Assembly (NCBI GenBank): GCA_036675505.1
Contig: JAKFEW010000063.1
Span: 1 to 29,122, forward strand
Direction: 5' to 3'
DNA length: 29,122 nt
Origin: JAKFEW01 sp036675505
Lineage (GTDB): Bacteria; Cyanobacteriota; Sericytochromatia; S15B-MN24; JAQBPE01
Shown: one piece after another, positions 21,141-28,044 of the stretch
How positions within the stretch are numbered: position 1 is the stretch's first letter
Layout: the number at the start of each line of letters is the position of its first letter
Translations under genes and position numbers: made by a program
The notes under the pieces: model-generated
What the model saw: only the letters and a program-made list of their open reading frames with translations
Told to the model about the DNA's origin: nothing
Databases searched by the model: none

Positions 21141-22925
21141 TCAGCCGACAGCGGCCTCGAACTCGTCGATCAGCGCCTCGACGCCGCGCAGGCCCTGGTG
21201 CCAGAAGGCCGGGTCGCGCACGTCGACGCCGATCGTGCCGAGCAGGTCCGCCGCCGCCGGCGACAGCCCGGCCTCGAGCAGGCCGACGAAGGCGTCGGCG
21301 AACTTCGGGCCTTCCTCGCGCAGGCGCTGGCGCAGCGCATAGACGAGCGTGAGGCCGAACGGGTAGTTCAGGCAGTAGAACGGCATGCCGATCGCGTGCT
21401 GGTGGCCGAGCCAGCCGTAGGCGGTCCAGTCCGGCAGGTGGACGTCCGGCCCGAAGAGCTTGCGGCGCTCGTCGAGCCAGGTCTGGCAGAAGTCGTCGGT
21501 GGCGAGCGGGCCGTCGCTGCGGCGGGCGTGAATGCGCTGCTCCCAGCGGGTCAGCGCGACCTGCAAGAAGAGCGTGCCGACGGTGGTGTCGAGCCAGGCG
21601 CCGAGCAGCGTCTGGCGCACCGCGGCGTCCGGCGCCTCGGCGACCAGGCGCTCGAAGGCCAACAGCTCGCCGAACGTCGAGGGCGTCTCGGAGAACACGC
21701 TGATGCGCAGGTTCATGTAGCGATCCTTGGCGTCGACGAAGCGGTAGTGCAGCCCATGGCCGAGCTCATGGGCGAGCGTCAGCAGATCGCGGATGCGGTT
21801 GGTGTAGCTGATCAGGAGGTAGGGGTGCCGGCCGGGGCACGACCACGAGCAGAAGGCACCCACCCACTTGCCGGGGACCGGGCGCGCGTCGATGTAGCCG
21901 CCGTCGAAGAAGCGGTCGATCATGTCACCCATGCGTGGGTGGAAGTCCGCGTAGGCGTCATGCACGACGCGGCGGGCCTCGGCGTAGGGGTAAGACGGCG
22001 GCTCGGTGCCGATCGGCGCGTTGATGTCCCAGGCCGCGAAGTCCTCGATGCCGAGCGCCTTGGCCTTGAGCCGCAGGTAGCGATGAACGAGGTCGTAGCG
22101 CGACTCGACGGCGCTCATGAGCGCCTCGACCGCGGCCTCGTCGAGGTCCTCGTCGACCAGCAGCTCGCCATACGCACGGTCGTAGCCACGCAGCTCAGCC
22201 GTGATGCGGGCGTCCTCGAGCACGGCGTTGTAGATGTTGGTGATCACGTCCGACCGGTCGGTGAGCGAGGTGATCAGCGCCTCGGAAGCTGCGTTGCGGA
22301 GCTCGCGATCCGGGCCGCTCGCGAGCGCGGCCGCTTCGGCCACGGTGGCCTCGCGCGGGCCGTTCGAGCCTGGCAACATCACCGGGCGCGAGGACGTGAT
22401 CGTGTTGTAGAGCTGGCGCCAGGCCTGGATGCCGGCCTGATCCTTGCGCGTGATCGCGCGCTCCACCGCATCGTCGAGCGCGTGCGGGGCGCGGCGGCGC
22501 AGGCGGGCGAACTGATCGCGCCACGGCGTGAGGCCGGGCTCCTCGCCCAGCTTCTGGTACGCGTCTTCCGGCAGGTGTTGGAGCTCGAGCAGCAGGAACG
22601 CGATGTCGCCGCGGATCGCGCCGGTCTCGCCCTGCAAGCGCGCGTTGAGGGCCTGGGCCTTCTCATCGCGCGTGTCCATGCAAAAAGACAGGAAGCCGAA
22701 GTCCGACAGATCGCTGAGGCGCATGCCGAGCGCCTCGTAGTTCTCGAGCGCGATGCGCAGCTCGGTCGGGTCGAGCGACGCGATGCGGCCCTGGTAGCGC
22801 GACCGGAACGCCGCGGCGTCCTTGCGGGCCTGCGAGAGGTCGACGTCGATGCGCGGATCGTCGGTACCCGCGTAGTATTCACGCAGGTTCCAGCGGGTCA
22901 GCTCTTCTCCCGGGGCGACGGTCAT
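21141..22925 (-). CDS. pepF: PepF-type M3B oligoendopeptidase
   Basis: This 594-residue cytoplasmic zinc peptidase would degrade oligopeptides. The ATG at 22925 (GAGGAG 6 bases upstream) is chosen over a frame extension of 15 residues with no ribosome site. The active site is HELGH at 386-390 (Glu387 as base) with third ligand Glu413 in SETPSTFGELL. The C-terminal motifs YCLNYPFGLTLVYAL (about 535-550) are typical of oligoendopeptidase F. It is a distant paralogue of the M3 enzyme at 10224-11915, with a different N-terminal helical region. It lies between the aldolase terminator and the histidine kinase gene, all on one strand. Confidence 0.92.
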   Translation of the reverse strand: MTVAPGEELTRWNLREYYAGTDDPRIDVDLSQARKDAAAFRSRYQGRIASLDPTELRIALENYEALGMRLSDLSDFGFLSFCMDTRDEKAQALNARLQGETGAIRGDIAFLLLELQHLPEDAYQKLGEEPGLTPWRDQFARLRRRAPHALDDAVERAITRKDQAGIQAWRQLYNTITSSRPVMLPGSNGPREATVAEAAALASGPDRELRNAASEALITSLTDRSDVITNIYNAVLEDARITAELRGYDRAYGELLVDEDLDEAAVEALMSAVESRYDLVHRYLRLKAKALGIEDFAAWDINAPIGTEPPSYPYAEARRVVHDAYADFHPRMGDMIDRFFDGGYIDARPVPGKWVGAFCSWSCPGRHPYLLISYTNRIRDLLTLAHELGHGLHYRFVDAKDRYMNLRISVFSETPSTFGELLAFERLVAEAPDAAVRQTLLGAWLDTTVGTLFLQVALTRWEQRIHARRSDGPLATDDFCQTWLDERRKLFGPDVHLPDWTAYGWLGHQHAIGMPFYCLNYPFGLTLVYALRQRLREEGPKFADAFVGLLEAGLSPAAADLLGTIGVDVRDPAFWHQGLRGVEALIDEFEAAVG

Positions 22926-23000
22926 GGATGCTCCTCGACGGGGCCGCAAGGCGTGCGACCTCGGTTGCATGAACCCGCCCGACGCGGCCTTCTAACGTAC

Positions 23001-23031
23001 CGAGGTCCCCGCGAAGCACGCGGGGACCTCG
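23001..23031 (-). terminator. Terminator of the aldolase gene
   Basis: A perfect 13-bp stem (23001-23013 with 23019-23031) with a 5-base loop lies 28 bp beyond the aldolase stop. The tail on the minus strand is GGTACGTTAG, only moderately U-rich. Confidence 0.7.
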
Positions 23032-23058
23032 AATGCGCCGGCCGAGCGGGCGCTGACA

Positions 23059-24141
23059 TCAGGCGATCGTGATGTCCTTGCTCAGGTAAACGTCCTGCAC
23101 CGCGTTGAGCAGCTGGACGCCCTGCTCGAAGGGCCGCTGGAACGCCCGACGACCCAGGATCAGGCCCATGCCGCCCGCGCGCTTGTTGACGATCGCGGTC
23201 CTCACCGAGTCCGCGAGGTCGCTCTCGCCTGCCGAGGCGCCACCCGAGTTGATCAGGCCCGCGCGGCCCATGTAGCAGTTCGCCACCTGGTAGCGCGTCA
23301 TGTCGATCGGGTGCTCGGTGGAGAGCTCGCTGTAAACGCGCTTGTCGGTCTTGCCGAAGTTGAGCGCGTCGTAGCCGGAGGCGTGGACCTCGGGCAGCTT
23401 CTGCTTGATGATGTCGGCCTTGATCGTCGAGCCGATGTGGCAGGCCTGCGACGAAAGGTCCATCGCGGTGTGGTAGTCCACGCCGTCCTTCTTGAACGCG
23501 GCGTTGCGGGTGTAGCACCACAGGATGGTCGCGAGGCCGAGTTCGTGGGCGCGGGCGAAGGCCTCCGCGACCTCGACGATTTGCCGCTTGGACTCCTCGG
23601 AGCCGAAGTAGATCGTGGCGCCGACCGCCGCCGCGCCCATCTGGTAGGCGTCCTCGACGGTGCCGAACATGACCTGGTCGTACGTGTTCGGGTAGGTCAG
23701 GAACTCGTTGTGGTTGATCTTCACCACGAACGGGATCTTGTGCGCGTACTTGCGGGACAGCGACGAGAGCACGCCGAACGTGGAAGCCACGCCGTTGCAG
23801 CCGCCCTCGACGGCGAGCCGGATGATGTTCTCGGGATCGAAGTAGATCGGGTTCTTGGCGAACGACGCGCCCGCCGCGTGCTCGATGCCCTGATCCACCG
23901 GGAAGATCGACAGGTAGCCCGTGCCCGCGAGCCGGCCCGTGCCGAACAGGCGTTGCAAGTTGTTGAGCACCGGCTGCGGCCGGTCGGAGTTGATGAAGAT
24001 GCGGTCGATGAAGTCCGGACCGGGCAGGTGGAGCATCTCCTTCGGGATCTTGGTGGACTTGTGCTCCAACAGGGGCTTCGCGTCCTTGCCCAACAGCTCT
24101 TCGACCCAGTCGACGGTGCGCTTCTCGGTGTTGATGGTCAT
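23059..24141 (-). CDS. fbaB: Class I fructose-bisphosphate aldolase, FbaB/DhnA type
   Basis: This 360-residue metal-independent aldolase interconverts fructose 1,6-bisphosphate with dihydroxyacetone phosphate and glyceraldehyde 3-phosphate in glycolysis and gluconeogenesis. The ATG at 24141 follows GAGGAGG. The sequence is very close in style to E. coli FbaB throughout: PVDQGIEHAAGASF, KINHNEFLTYPNTYDQ, DIIKQKLP, RYQVANCYMGRAGLINSGG and a C-terminal NAVQDVYLSKDITIA. The Schiff-base lysine should be among Lys241, Lys246 and Lys248 in TIKADIIKQK, best guess Lys246. The gene has its own promoter and terminator. Confidence 0.96.
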   Translation of the reverse strand: MTINTEKRTVDWVEELLGKDAKPLLEHKSTKIPKEMLHLPGPDFIDRIFINSDRPQPVLNNLQRLFGTGRLAGTGYLSIFPVDQGIEHAAGASFAKNPIYFDPENIIRLAVEGGCNGVASTFGVLSSLSRKYAHKIPFVVKINHNEFLTYPNTYDQVMFGTVEDAYQMGAAAVGATIYFGSEESKRQIVEVAEAFARAHELGLATILWCYTRNAAFKKDGVDYHTAMDLSSQACHIGSTIKADIIKQKLPEVHASGYDALNFGKTDKRVYSELSTEHPIDMTRYQVANCYMGRAGLINSGGASAGESDLADSVRTAIVNKRAGGMGLILGRRAFQRPFEQGVQLLNAVQDVYLSKDITIA

Positions 24142-24181
24142 GGTTCCTCCTCGCGAGCTGGCCAGTAGGGCCGGTACCTTG

Positions 24182-24210
24182 GTTTTACCATGACCCGGGC
24201 AAGCCGTCTA
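24182..24210 (-). promoter_or_regulatory. Possible promoter of fbaB
   Basis: On the minus strand TAGACG (24210-24205), a 17-base spacer and TAAAAC (24187-24182) match the consensus at four of six positions each. The element begins exactly where the preceding terminator ends. Confidence 0.4.
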
Positions 24211-24252
24211 AGCCCGCTGCCCGGCGCCCTCACGGGCACCGGGCAGCGGGCT
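24211..24252 (-). terminator. Terminator of the omega-like gene
   Basis: A perfect 14-bp stem (24211-24224 with 24239-24252) has a 14-base loop that itself contains a four-pair helix (GCCC with GGGC). It lies 18 bp past the omega-like stop. Confidence 0.8.
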
Positions 24253-24269
24253 ATGGAACTGAACCGCTT

Positions 24270-24479
24270 CTACGCCGTTTGGCGCTTGGCGGGGTCCTCG
24301 ACGGGATCCGAATCCAACAGCCAGGGCATCGGATTCTCGCGGAAGAACTCCTCGGCGAGCGACGGCCGGGTGAGCTCGTGGGATTGCTTCTTCGCGCGCG
24401 CGGCGATCTCCAACACCTGGACGAAACGGTTCGTCGGCGCAATGGTCGAATTCTCGGCGTTCAACTTGGGACGCACCAT
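24270..24479 (-). CDS. rpoZ: Probable RNA polymerase omega subunit
   Basis: This 69-residue protein starts at an ATG (24479) with GGGAGG 8 bases upstream. Residues 16-31 read TNRFVQVLEIAARAKK, which matches the conserved omega helix (NR(F/Y)..V...A.RAK/R) that latches the beta-prime subunit. The rest is less conserved: HELTRPSLAEEFF and an acidic, Pro-rich tail. Omega proteins are often 65-100 residues, so the size fits. The usual gmk neighbour is absent. The assignment rests on this one motif. A distinct promoter region and terminator make it a separate transcription unit. Confidence 0.6.
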   Translation of the reverse strand: MVRPKLNAENSTIAPTNRFVQVLEIAARAKKQSHELTRPSLAEEFFRENPMPWLLDSDPVEDPAKRQTA

Positions 24480-24635
24480 GAATGATCCTCCCTCCCATGA
24501 AGCCGGGGGGGCCCCGGCCGGATCACATCTTAATATTTATTTACATCAGGGAAGGTGGGCACGTGGCACGAACTTCACGGCCGGCAATGGCCAAGATGCC
24601 CACCGCCGGCCGAACGAGAGTTGATATAGCGCCGA
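24480..24635 (-). promoter_or_regulatory. Upstream region of the omega-like gene
   Basis: A patch at about 24528-24550 is strongly AT-rich (AATATTTATTTACAT) and probably holds the promoter, though no clear pair of elements can be fixed. A GC hairpin (24502-24508 with 24512-24518) lies between it and the ribosome site and would be in the leader. Confidence 0.35.
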
Positions 24636-25721
24636 TCACATCGGCGCGAGCGCTTGCTCCTGGCATTTGAGGCAGCAAGGGCCGCCCTTTGCGACGACCA
24701 CGGCCGTCTCCTGGTAGCAGGATACGCAGGCCGCGCCGACGAACAGGCGGCCGGTCGGCGGCGTCTGCTGGAGCAGCCGTAGGCCCATGAAGCCGGCCGC
24801 ATTGGCCGGGCCGCCCATCGCGGCGGCGCCGCACTTGGGACAGGTGCCGGCACTCGGCGCGAAGCTGTTCGCCCGGCAGGCCGTGCACAGCGTGGTGAAG
24901 GCGGCCGGGCGGCCACCTTGCAACCAGGAGGCGGCCTGCTTGCCGAGGTCGACCAGGTCCTGGGCCGGCTGAACCTTGTAGAGCGCCTGGGCGATCTGGA
25001 AGGCCCAGCCGACGTAGCCGAGGGCCCACGCCGCGTGGAGGATCATGCGCGCATAGGTGGGGTCCTTGGGCGCGAGCATGTAGGCGAGCAGGAAATGGTG
25101 CGCGGCGTCATCCAGCGCCCGCCCGGCCATGAGGATGTGGCCCATCTGGGCGTAGGCCGCCGGGTCGCCCGGGGCGGCCTTGATCGACTCGGCGATCGTC
25201 GCGAGCGCCTGGCCGAGCTGGTTCTGTCCCTGCAGCTCCTTCGCCTTGGCGCGCAGCGCCTCGGACCGGGCGGCATCGACCGGCTGCGGGATGGTGGGCG
25301 CGGTCTCGACGGTGCCCTGAGCGAGCAGCGAGACGATCAAGGAGCGCGGCGCCGCGGGCGCCTGGGGTGGGGCCTGGGGCGGCTGCTGGGGCTGCGGCGC
25401 GGCCTCGGGGATAGGCGGCGCGGCCTGGATGACCGGCTCGGCCGGGGCCGGGGCAGCCGGGGGCGCGGCCTGGATGACCGGCTCGGCGGGCGGTGGAGCG
25501 GCGATCACAGGCTCGGCGGCGGCGGCCGGCACGGAGGCGGTCGCCACCGGCGAGGTCGCGGGGGCGTTGGCCGGAACCCCGACGGGGGCCTGGGCCATGG
25601 TCGCGCCATCGTACAGGCGCGGCTTCACCATCACGGCGCCTTCGGCCTTGCCTTCGGGATGCCAGAGGCCGTCCCAGAAGGGCGGCGCGTCACCGGATTT
25701 CAGGAGCTCGGCAGCGGACAT
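24636..25721 (-). CDS. Pro/Ala-rich protein with TPR-like helices and two zinc ribbons
   Basis: I do not recognise this 361-residue protein as a whole. The ATG at 25721 has GAGG 7 bases upstream. Residues 1-40 are a short conserved-looking head with WDGLWHPEG. Residues 45-127 are a low-complexity Pro/Ala/Gln linker in which AEPVI occurs three times (69, 79, 94). Residues 150-265 are helical and TPR-like (AKELQGQNQLGQALATI, AYAQMGHILMAGRALDDAA). The C-terminus holds two four-Cys zinc sites: Cys279/282/294/297 and Cys332/335/(349)350/353. There is no signal or membrane segment, so it is probably a cytoplasmic scaffold, perhaps in a secretion or surface machinery. It lies downstream of the amylase gene on the same strand. 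Confidence 0.75.
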   Translation of the reverse strand: MSAAELLKSGDAPPFWDGLWHPEGKAEGAVMVKPRLYDGATMAQAPVGVPANAPATSPVATASVPAAAAEPVIAAPPPAEPVIQAAPPAAPAPAEPVIQAAPPIPEAAPQPQQPPQAPPQAPAAPRSLIVSLLAQGTVETAPTIPQPVDAARSEALRAKAKELQGQNQLGQALATIAESIKAAPGDPAAYAQMGHILMAGRALDDAAHHFLLAYMLAPKDPTYARMILHAAWALGYVGWAFQIAQALYKVQPAQDLVDLGKQAASWLQGGRPAAFTTLCTACRANSFAPSAGTCPKCGAAAMGGPANAAGFMGLRLLQQTPPTGRLFVGAACVSCYQETAVVVAKGGPCCLKCQEQALAPM

Positions 25722-25759
25722 GCAGGGCCTCGGGGAAAGAGGGATACCGCCAGTTATTT

Positions 25760-25788
25760 ACCCCGGCACCCTGCCCCTCTCCCGGGGT
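25760..25788 (-). terminator. Hairpin after the GH13 gene
   Basis: ACCCCGG (25760-25766) and CCGGGGT (25782-25788) form a 7-bp stem just past the amylase stop. It is followed on the minus strand by AAATAAC rather than U, so termination is uncertain and read-through into the TPR/zinc gene is possible. Confidence 0.35.
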
Positions 25789-25791
25789 GGC

Positions 25792-27078
25792 TCAGGCGCG
25801 CATCGCCCAGTCGAGCGGCGGCACGTGCAGGCCTTCGAGCGTGCGGGCTTCGGGGCCCATGTTGATCGCCACCAGCACCCGCCCCTCCTCGCCAAAGCGC
25901 TCGAACGCAAGCGTGCGGTCCTGGTTGCTCGTGTGCAGGAACCGAATGTTCCCAGTCGCGAGAACGGGGTGCTGCTTCCGCAACGCGATCAGCCCCTTGA
26001 GCTGCTCGAAGCGCGCCCGCTGCTGCGCCATCGGCCGCCAAATCATCGGCGCCCGTGCACCCCAGTCGCCCCAGCCGGTCATCCCCCACTCGTCGCCGTA
26101 ATACACGAGCGGCGTGCCGGGCAGCGTGAACTGCAGCACCCGCGCGAGCCGCAGGTGCTCCTCGCGCTCGCCGATCTTCGAGAAGAAGCGGTCCGTGTCG
26201 TGGTTGCCGAGCAGCGACCAGCTCTGCACCACGGCGGGCCAGGGGTAGCCCTCGTACACCACCGTCAGCCGGCGCGCCAGCGTCTCGGGCGAGCAGTCGC
26301 CGATCATGAAGGCGGTCACGTTGCGCTGGAAGCTGAAGTTCGTGACGCCGTCGTAGATGCCCTCGTGGAGATCGTAGCGGGCATCGTCCCAGTCCTCGCC
26401 GATCACGGGGCGGTCCGGGCCGACGTGGGCCTTGAGCTTGTGCAGGAAGACGCGGGCGATGAGGTGGGAGGCGTCGAGGCGCCAGCCGTCCACGCCCGCC
26501 CAGTGGTCGATCACCCGCAACAGCTCGGCTTGCAGCCCCGGGTGCTCCGGGTTCAGCTTCGGCAGCGAGCCCGTGCCCATCCAGGTCTCCACGTCGCCGC
26601 CCGGGCCACGCATATAGAACTCGGGGTGCTGCTTGAACCACGGATGGTGGAAGGACGTGTGGTTGAAGACGCCGTCGAGCATGAGCTTCATGCCGCGGGC
26701 GTGCAACTCGGCCACCAGCTGGTCGAAGTCCGCGCGCTCGCCGAGCACCGGGTCGATCGCCAGGAAATCGTCAGTATCGTAGCGGTGCGTCGAGCGGCTC
26801 TTGAAGATCGGCGTGAAGTAGACAGCCGTGACGCCCAGGTCTTGCAGGTAGTCGAGCTTCTGGCGCACGCCTTCGAGCGTGCCGCCGAAGAAGGTGTATT
26901 GGTGGTGATGGCGGCTCGTGACGTCGGTGGTGCGACGGCTCTGGCGGATCGGCTTGCCATGCCAGTCGAAGCTGCCGGGCGTCGGCCAGGCCTCGCCGAC
27001 CGCGCGCTCGTTGTGGAACCGATCGGGGAAGATCTGGTAGACGACCTCGTTGGGCCACTTGAGCGGGTGGACGGTCAT
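25792..27078 (-). CDS. GH13 alpha-amylase family glycosidase
   Basis: This 428-residue enzyme hydrolyses or rearranges alpha-glucans. The (beta/alpha)8 barrel motifs are complete: region I DGVFNH (135-140), region II GWRLDA with nucleophile Asp202, region III GED with acid/base Glu228, and region IV NHD with Asp294. YFTPIFKSRSTHRYDT near 88-103 and GVRQKLDYLQDLG resemble neopullulanase/cyclomaltodextrinase-type enzymes, but the N-terminal domain of those is missing. There is no signal peptide, so it should act on cytoplasmic maltodextrin or glycogen. The ATG at 27078 directly abuts the TAG of the upstream membrane protein gene (CGGAG ribosome site inside that gene), so the two are co-transcribed and probably coupled. 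Confidence 0.92.
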   Translation of the reverse strand: MTVHPLKWPNEVVYQIFPDRFHNERAVGEAWPTPGSFDWHGKPIRQSRRTTDVTSRHHHQYTFFGGTLEGVRQKLDYLQDLGVTAVYFTPIFKSRSTHRYDTDDFLAIDPVLGERADFDQLVAELHARGMKLMLDGVFNHTSFHHPWFKQHPEFYMRGPGGDVETWMGTGSLPKLNPEHPGLQAELLRVIDHWAGVDGWRLDASHLIARVFLHKLKAHVGPDRPVIGEDWDDARYDLHEGIYDGVTNFSFQRNVTAFMIGDCSPETLARRLTVVYEGYPWPAVVQSWSLLGNHDTDRFFSKIGEREEHLRLARVLQFTLPGTPLVYYGDEWGMTGWGDWGARAPMIWRPMAQQRARFEQLKGLIALRKQHPVLATGNIRFLHTSNQDRTLAFERFGEEGRVLVAINMGPEARTLEGLHVPPLDWAMRA

Positions 27079-27975
27079 CTAACGGCTCCGGCGGTAGAGG
27101 TAGAGCGCGCGGTTGGCCCGCGCGAGGTCGGGGATCGCGACCACCCAGGCAGCCACGAGCTCCCGGCGCAGCGCGGACCAGCGCTGGCGGTGGCGCCGGC
27201 GGCCTTCGCCCACCAGCGGGGCATCGCCGTCGCGCGGGGCGATGTCGGACAGCCAGCGGTCCACCGCGTCGCCGACCGCCAGGCCCCAGGCCTCGGGGCC
27301 CCACGCGAGCGCACCGCGCAAGCGGGCCAGCTCGCGCTGGAGGCCGACCAGGCGGCCGGCGGGCACCGCCGAGACGATCCGCGCGGCCTGGACGTACACG
27401 AGCGGGAAGACCGCGAGCGTGAAGAGGTTGGCGATCGCCGGGTCGTAACCGATGTGGCCCGGCGCCATCGGCCCGATCACGCTCTGCACCCACAACGAGG
27501 CGTCGAGGTAACGGTCGAGCGCCCAGCCTGAAAGCTGGAGCACCAGCAGCGGCAGCGCGGCGAGGCCCAGGGCCAAGACGTAGTGCGAGCGGCGCGGCGA
27601 CCAATCGAGCTGGCGGGTGCCCTGGCTCGCGCGCCAGGCGGCCTCGCTCGCGGACTGGGCCGCGGCGTGCCACAGGGTCGCGAGCACGAAGGGGGCGGCG
27701 AGCAGGTAGAGCGCCTCGCCCACGCGGTCGGCGAGCCAGGGCAGGGAGCCTGCTGGCCAGAGCAGCCACTTCGTGACGAGCAGCGCGGCGGCCGCGAGCG
27801 GCACAGGCGCGAACAAGGCCCCCCACGGGCCTGCGGGCCGGCCGAACACCTCCAGGCCGACGGCCGCGTGCAGCCAGCGCCAGCCCGGGCCGTCTTCGGC
27901 GGTCGGCGGCGGTGCGGGATCCTGGTCGTCGTCGAGCCCGTCGAGCTCGGGGAAGGGGTGAAGGGTCGCGGTCAC
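27079..27975 (-). CDS. Hypothetical multi-helix membrane protein upstream of GH13
   Basis: I do not recognise this 298-residue protein. It starts at a GTG (27975) with no good ribosome site, so the start is uncertain. An acidic, Pro-rich N-terminus (to about 30) precedes hydrophobic segments at about 49-72, 82-105, 130-155 and 180-203. A cytoplasmic-like basic C-terminal part (205-298) has many Arg and Leu residues and a final helix. The layout resembles Yip1-type membrane proteins only loosely. It abuts the GH13 gene with zero spacing, forming an operon of unclear logic. Confidence 0.7.
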   Translation of the reverse strand: MTATLHPFPELDGLDDDQDPAPPPTAEDGPGWRWLHAAVGLEVFGRPAGPWGALFAPVPLAAAALLVTKWLLWPAGSLPWLADRVGEALYLLAAPFVLATLWHAAAQSASEAAWRASQGTRQLDWSPRRSHYVLALGLAALPLLVLQLSGWALDRYLDASLWVQSVIGPMAPGHIGYDPAIANLFTLAVFPLVYVQAARIVSAVPAGRLVGLQRELARLRGALAWGPEAWGLAVGDAVDRWLSDIAPRDGDAPLVGEGRRRHRQRWSALRRELVAAWVVAIPDLARANRALYLYRRSR

Positions 27976-28044
27976 GGTAATACGTTATGTAACATAGCGC
28001 GGGCCTTCTCGGAGAGGATTTGCGTCACCGAACGGCCGCGAGAT

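Noticed and set aside
10224..22925. The two M3 peptidases as a recent duplication
   Set aside because: They share only the HExGH active-site core and differ in N-terminal region and surrounding motifs (AAEVHS versus SETPSTFGE).
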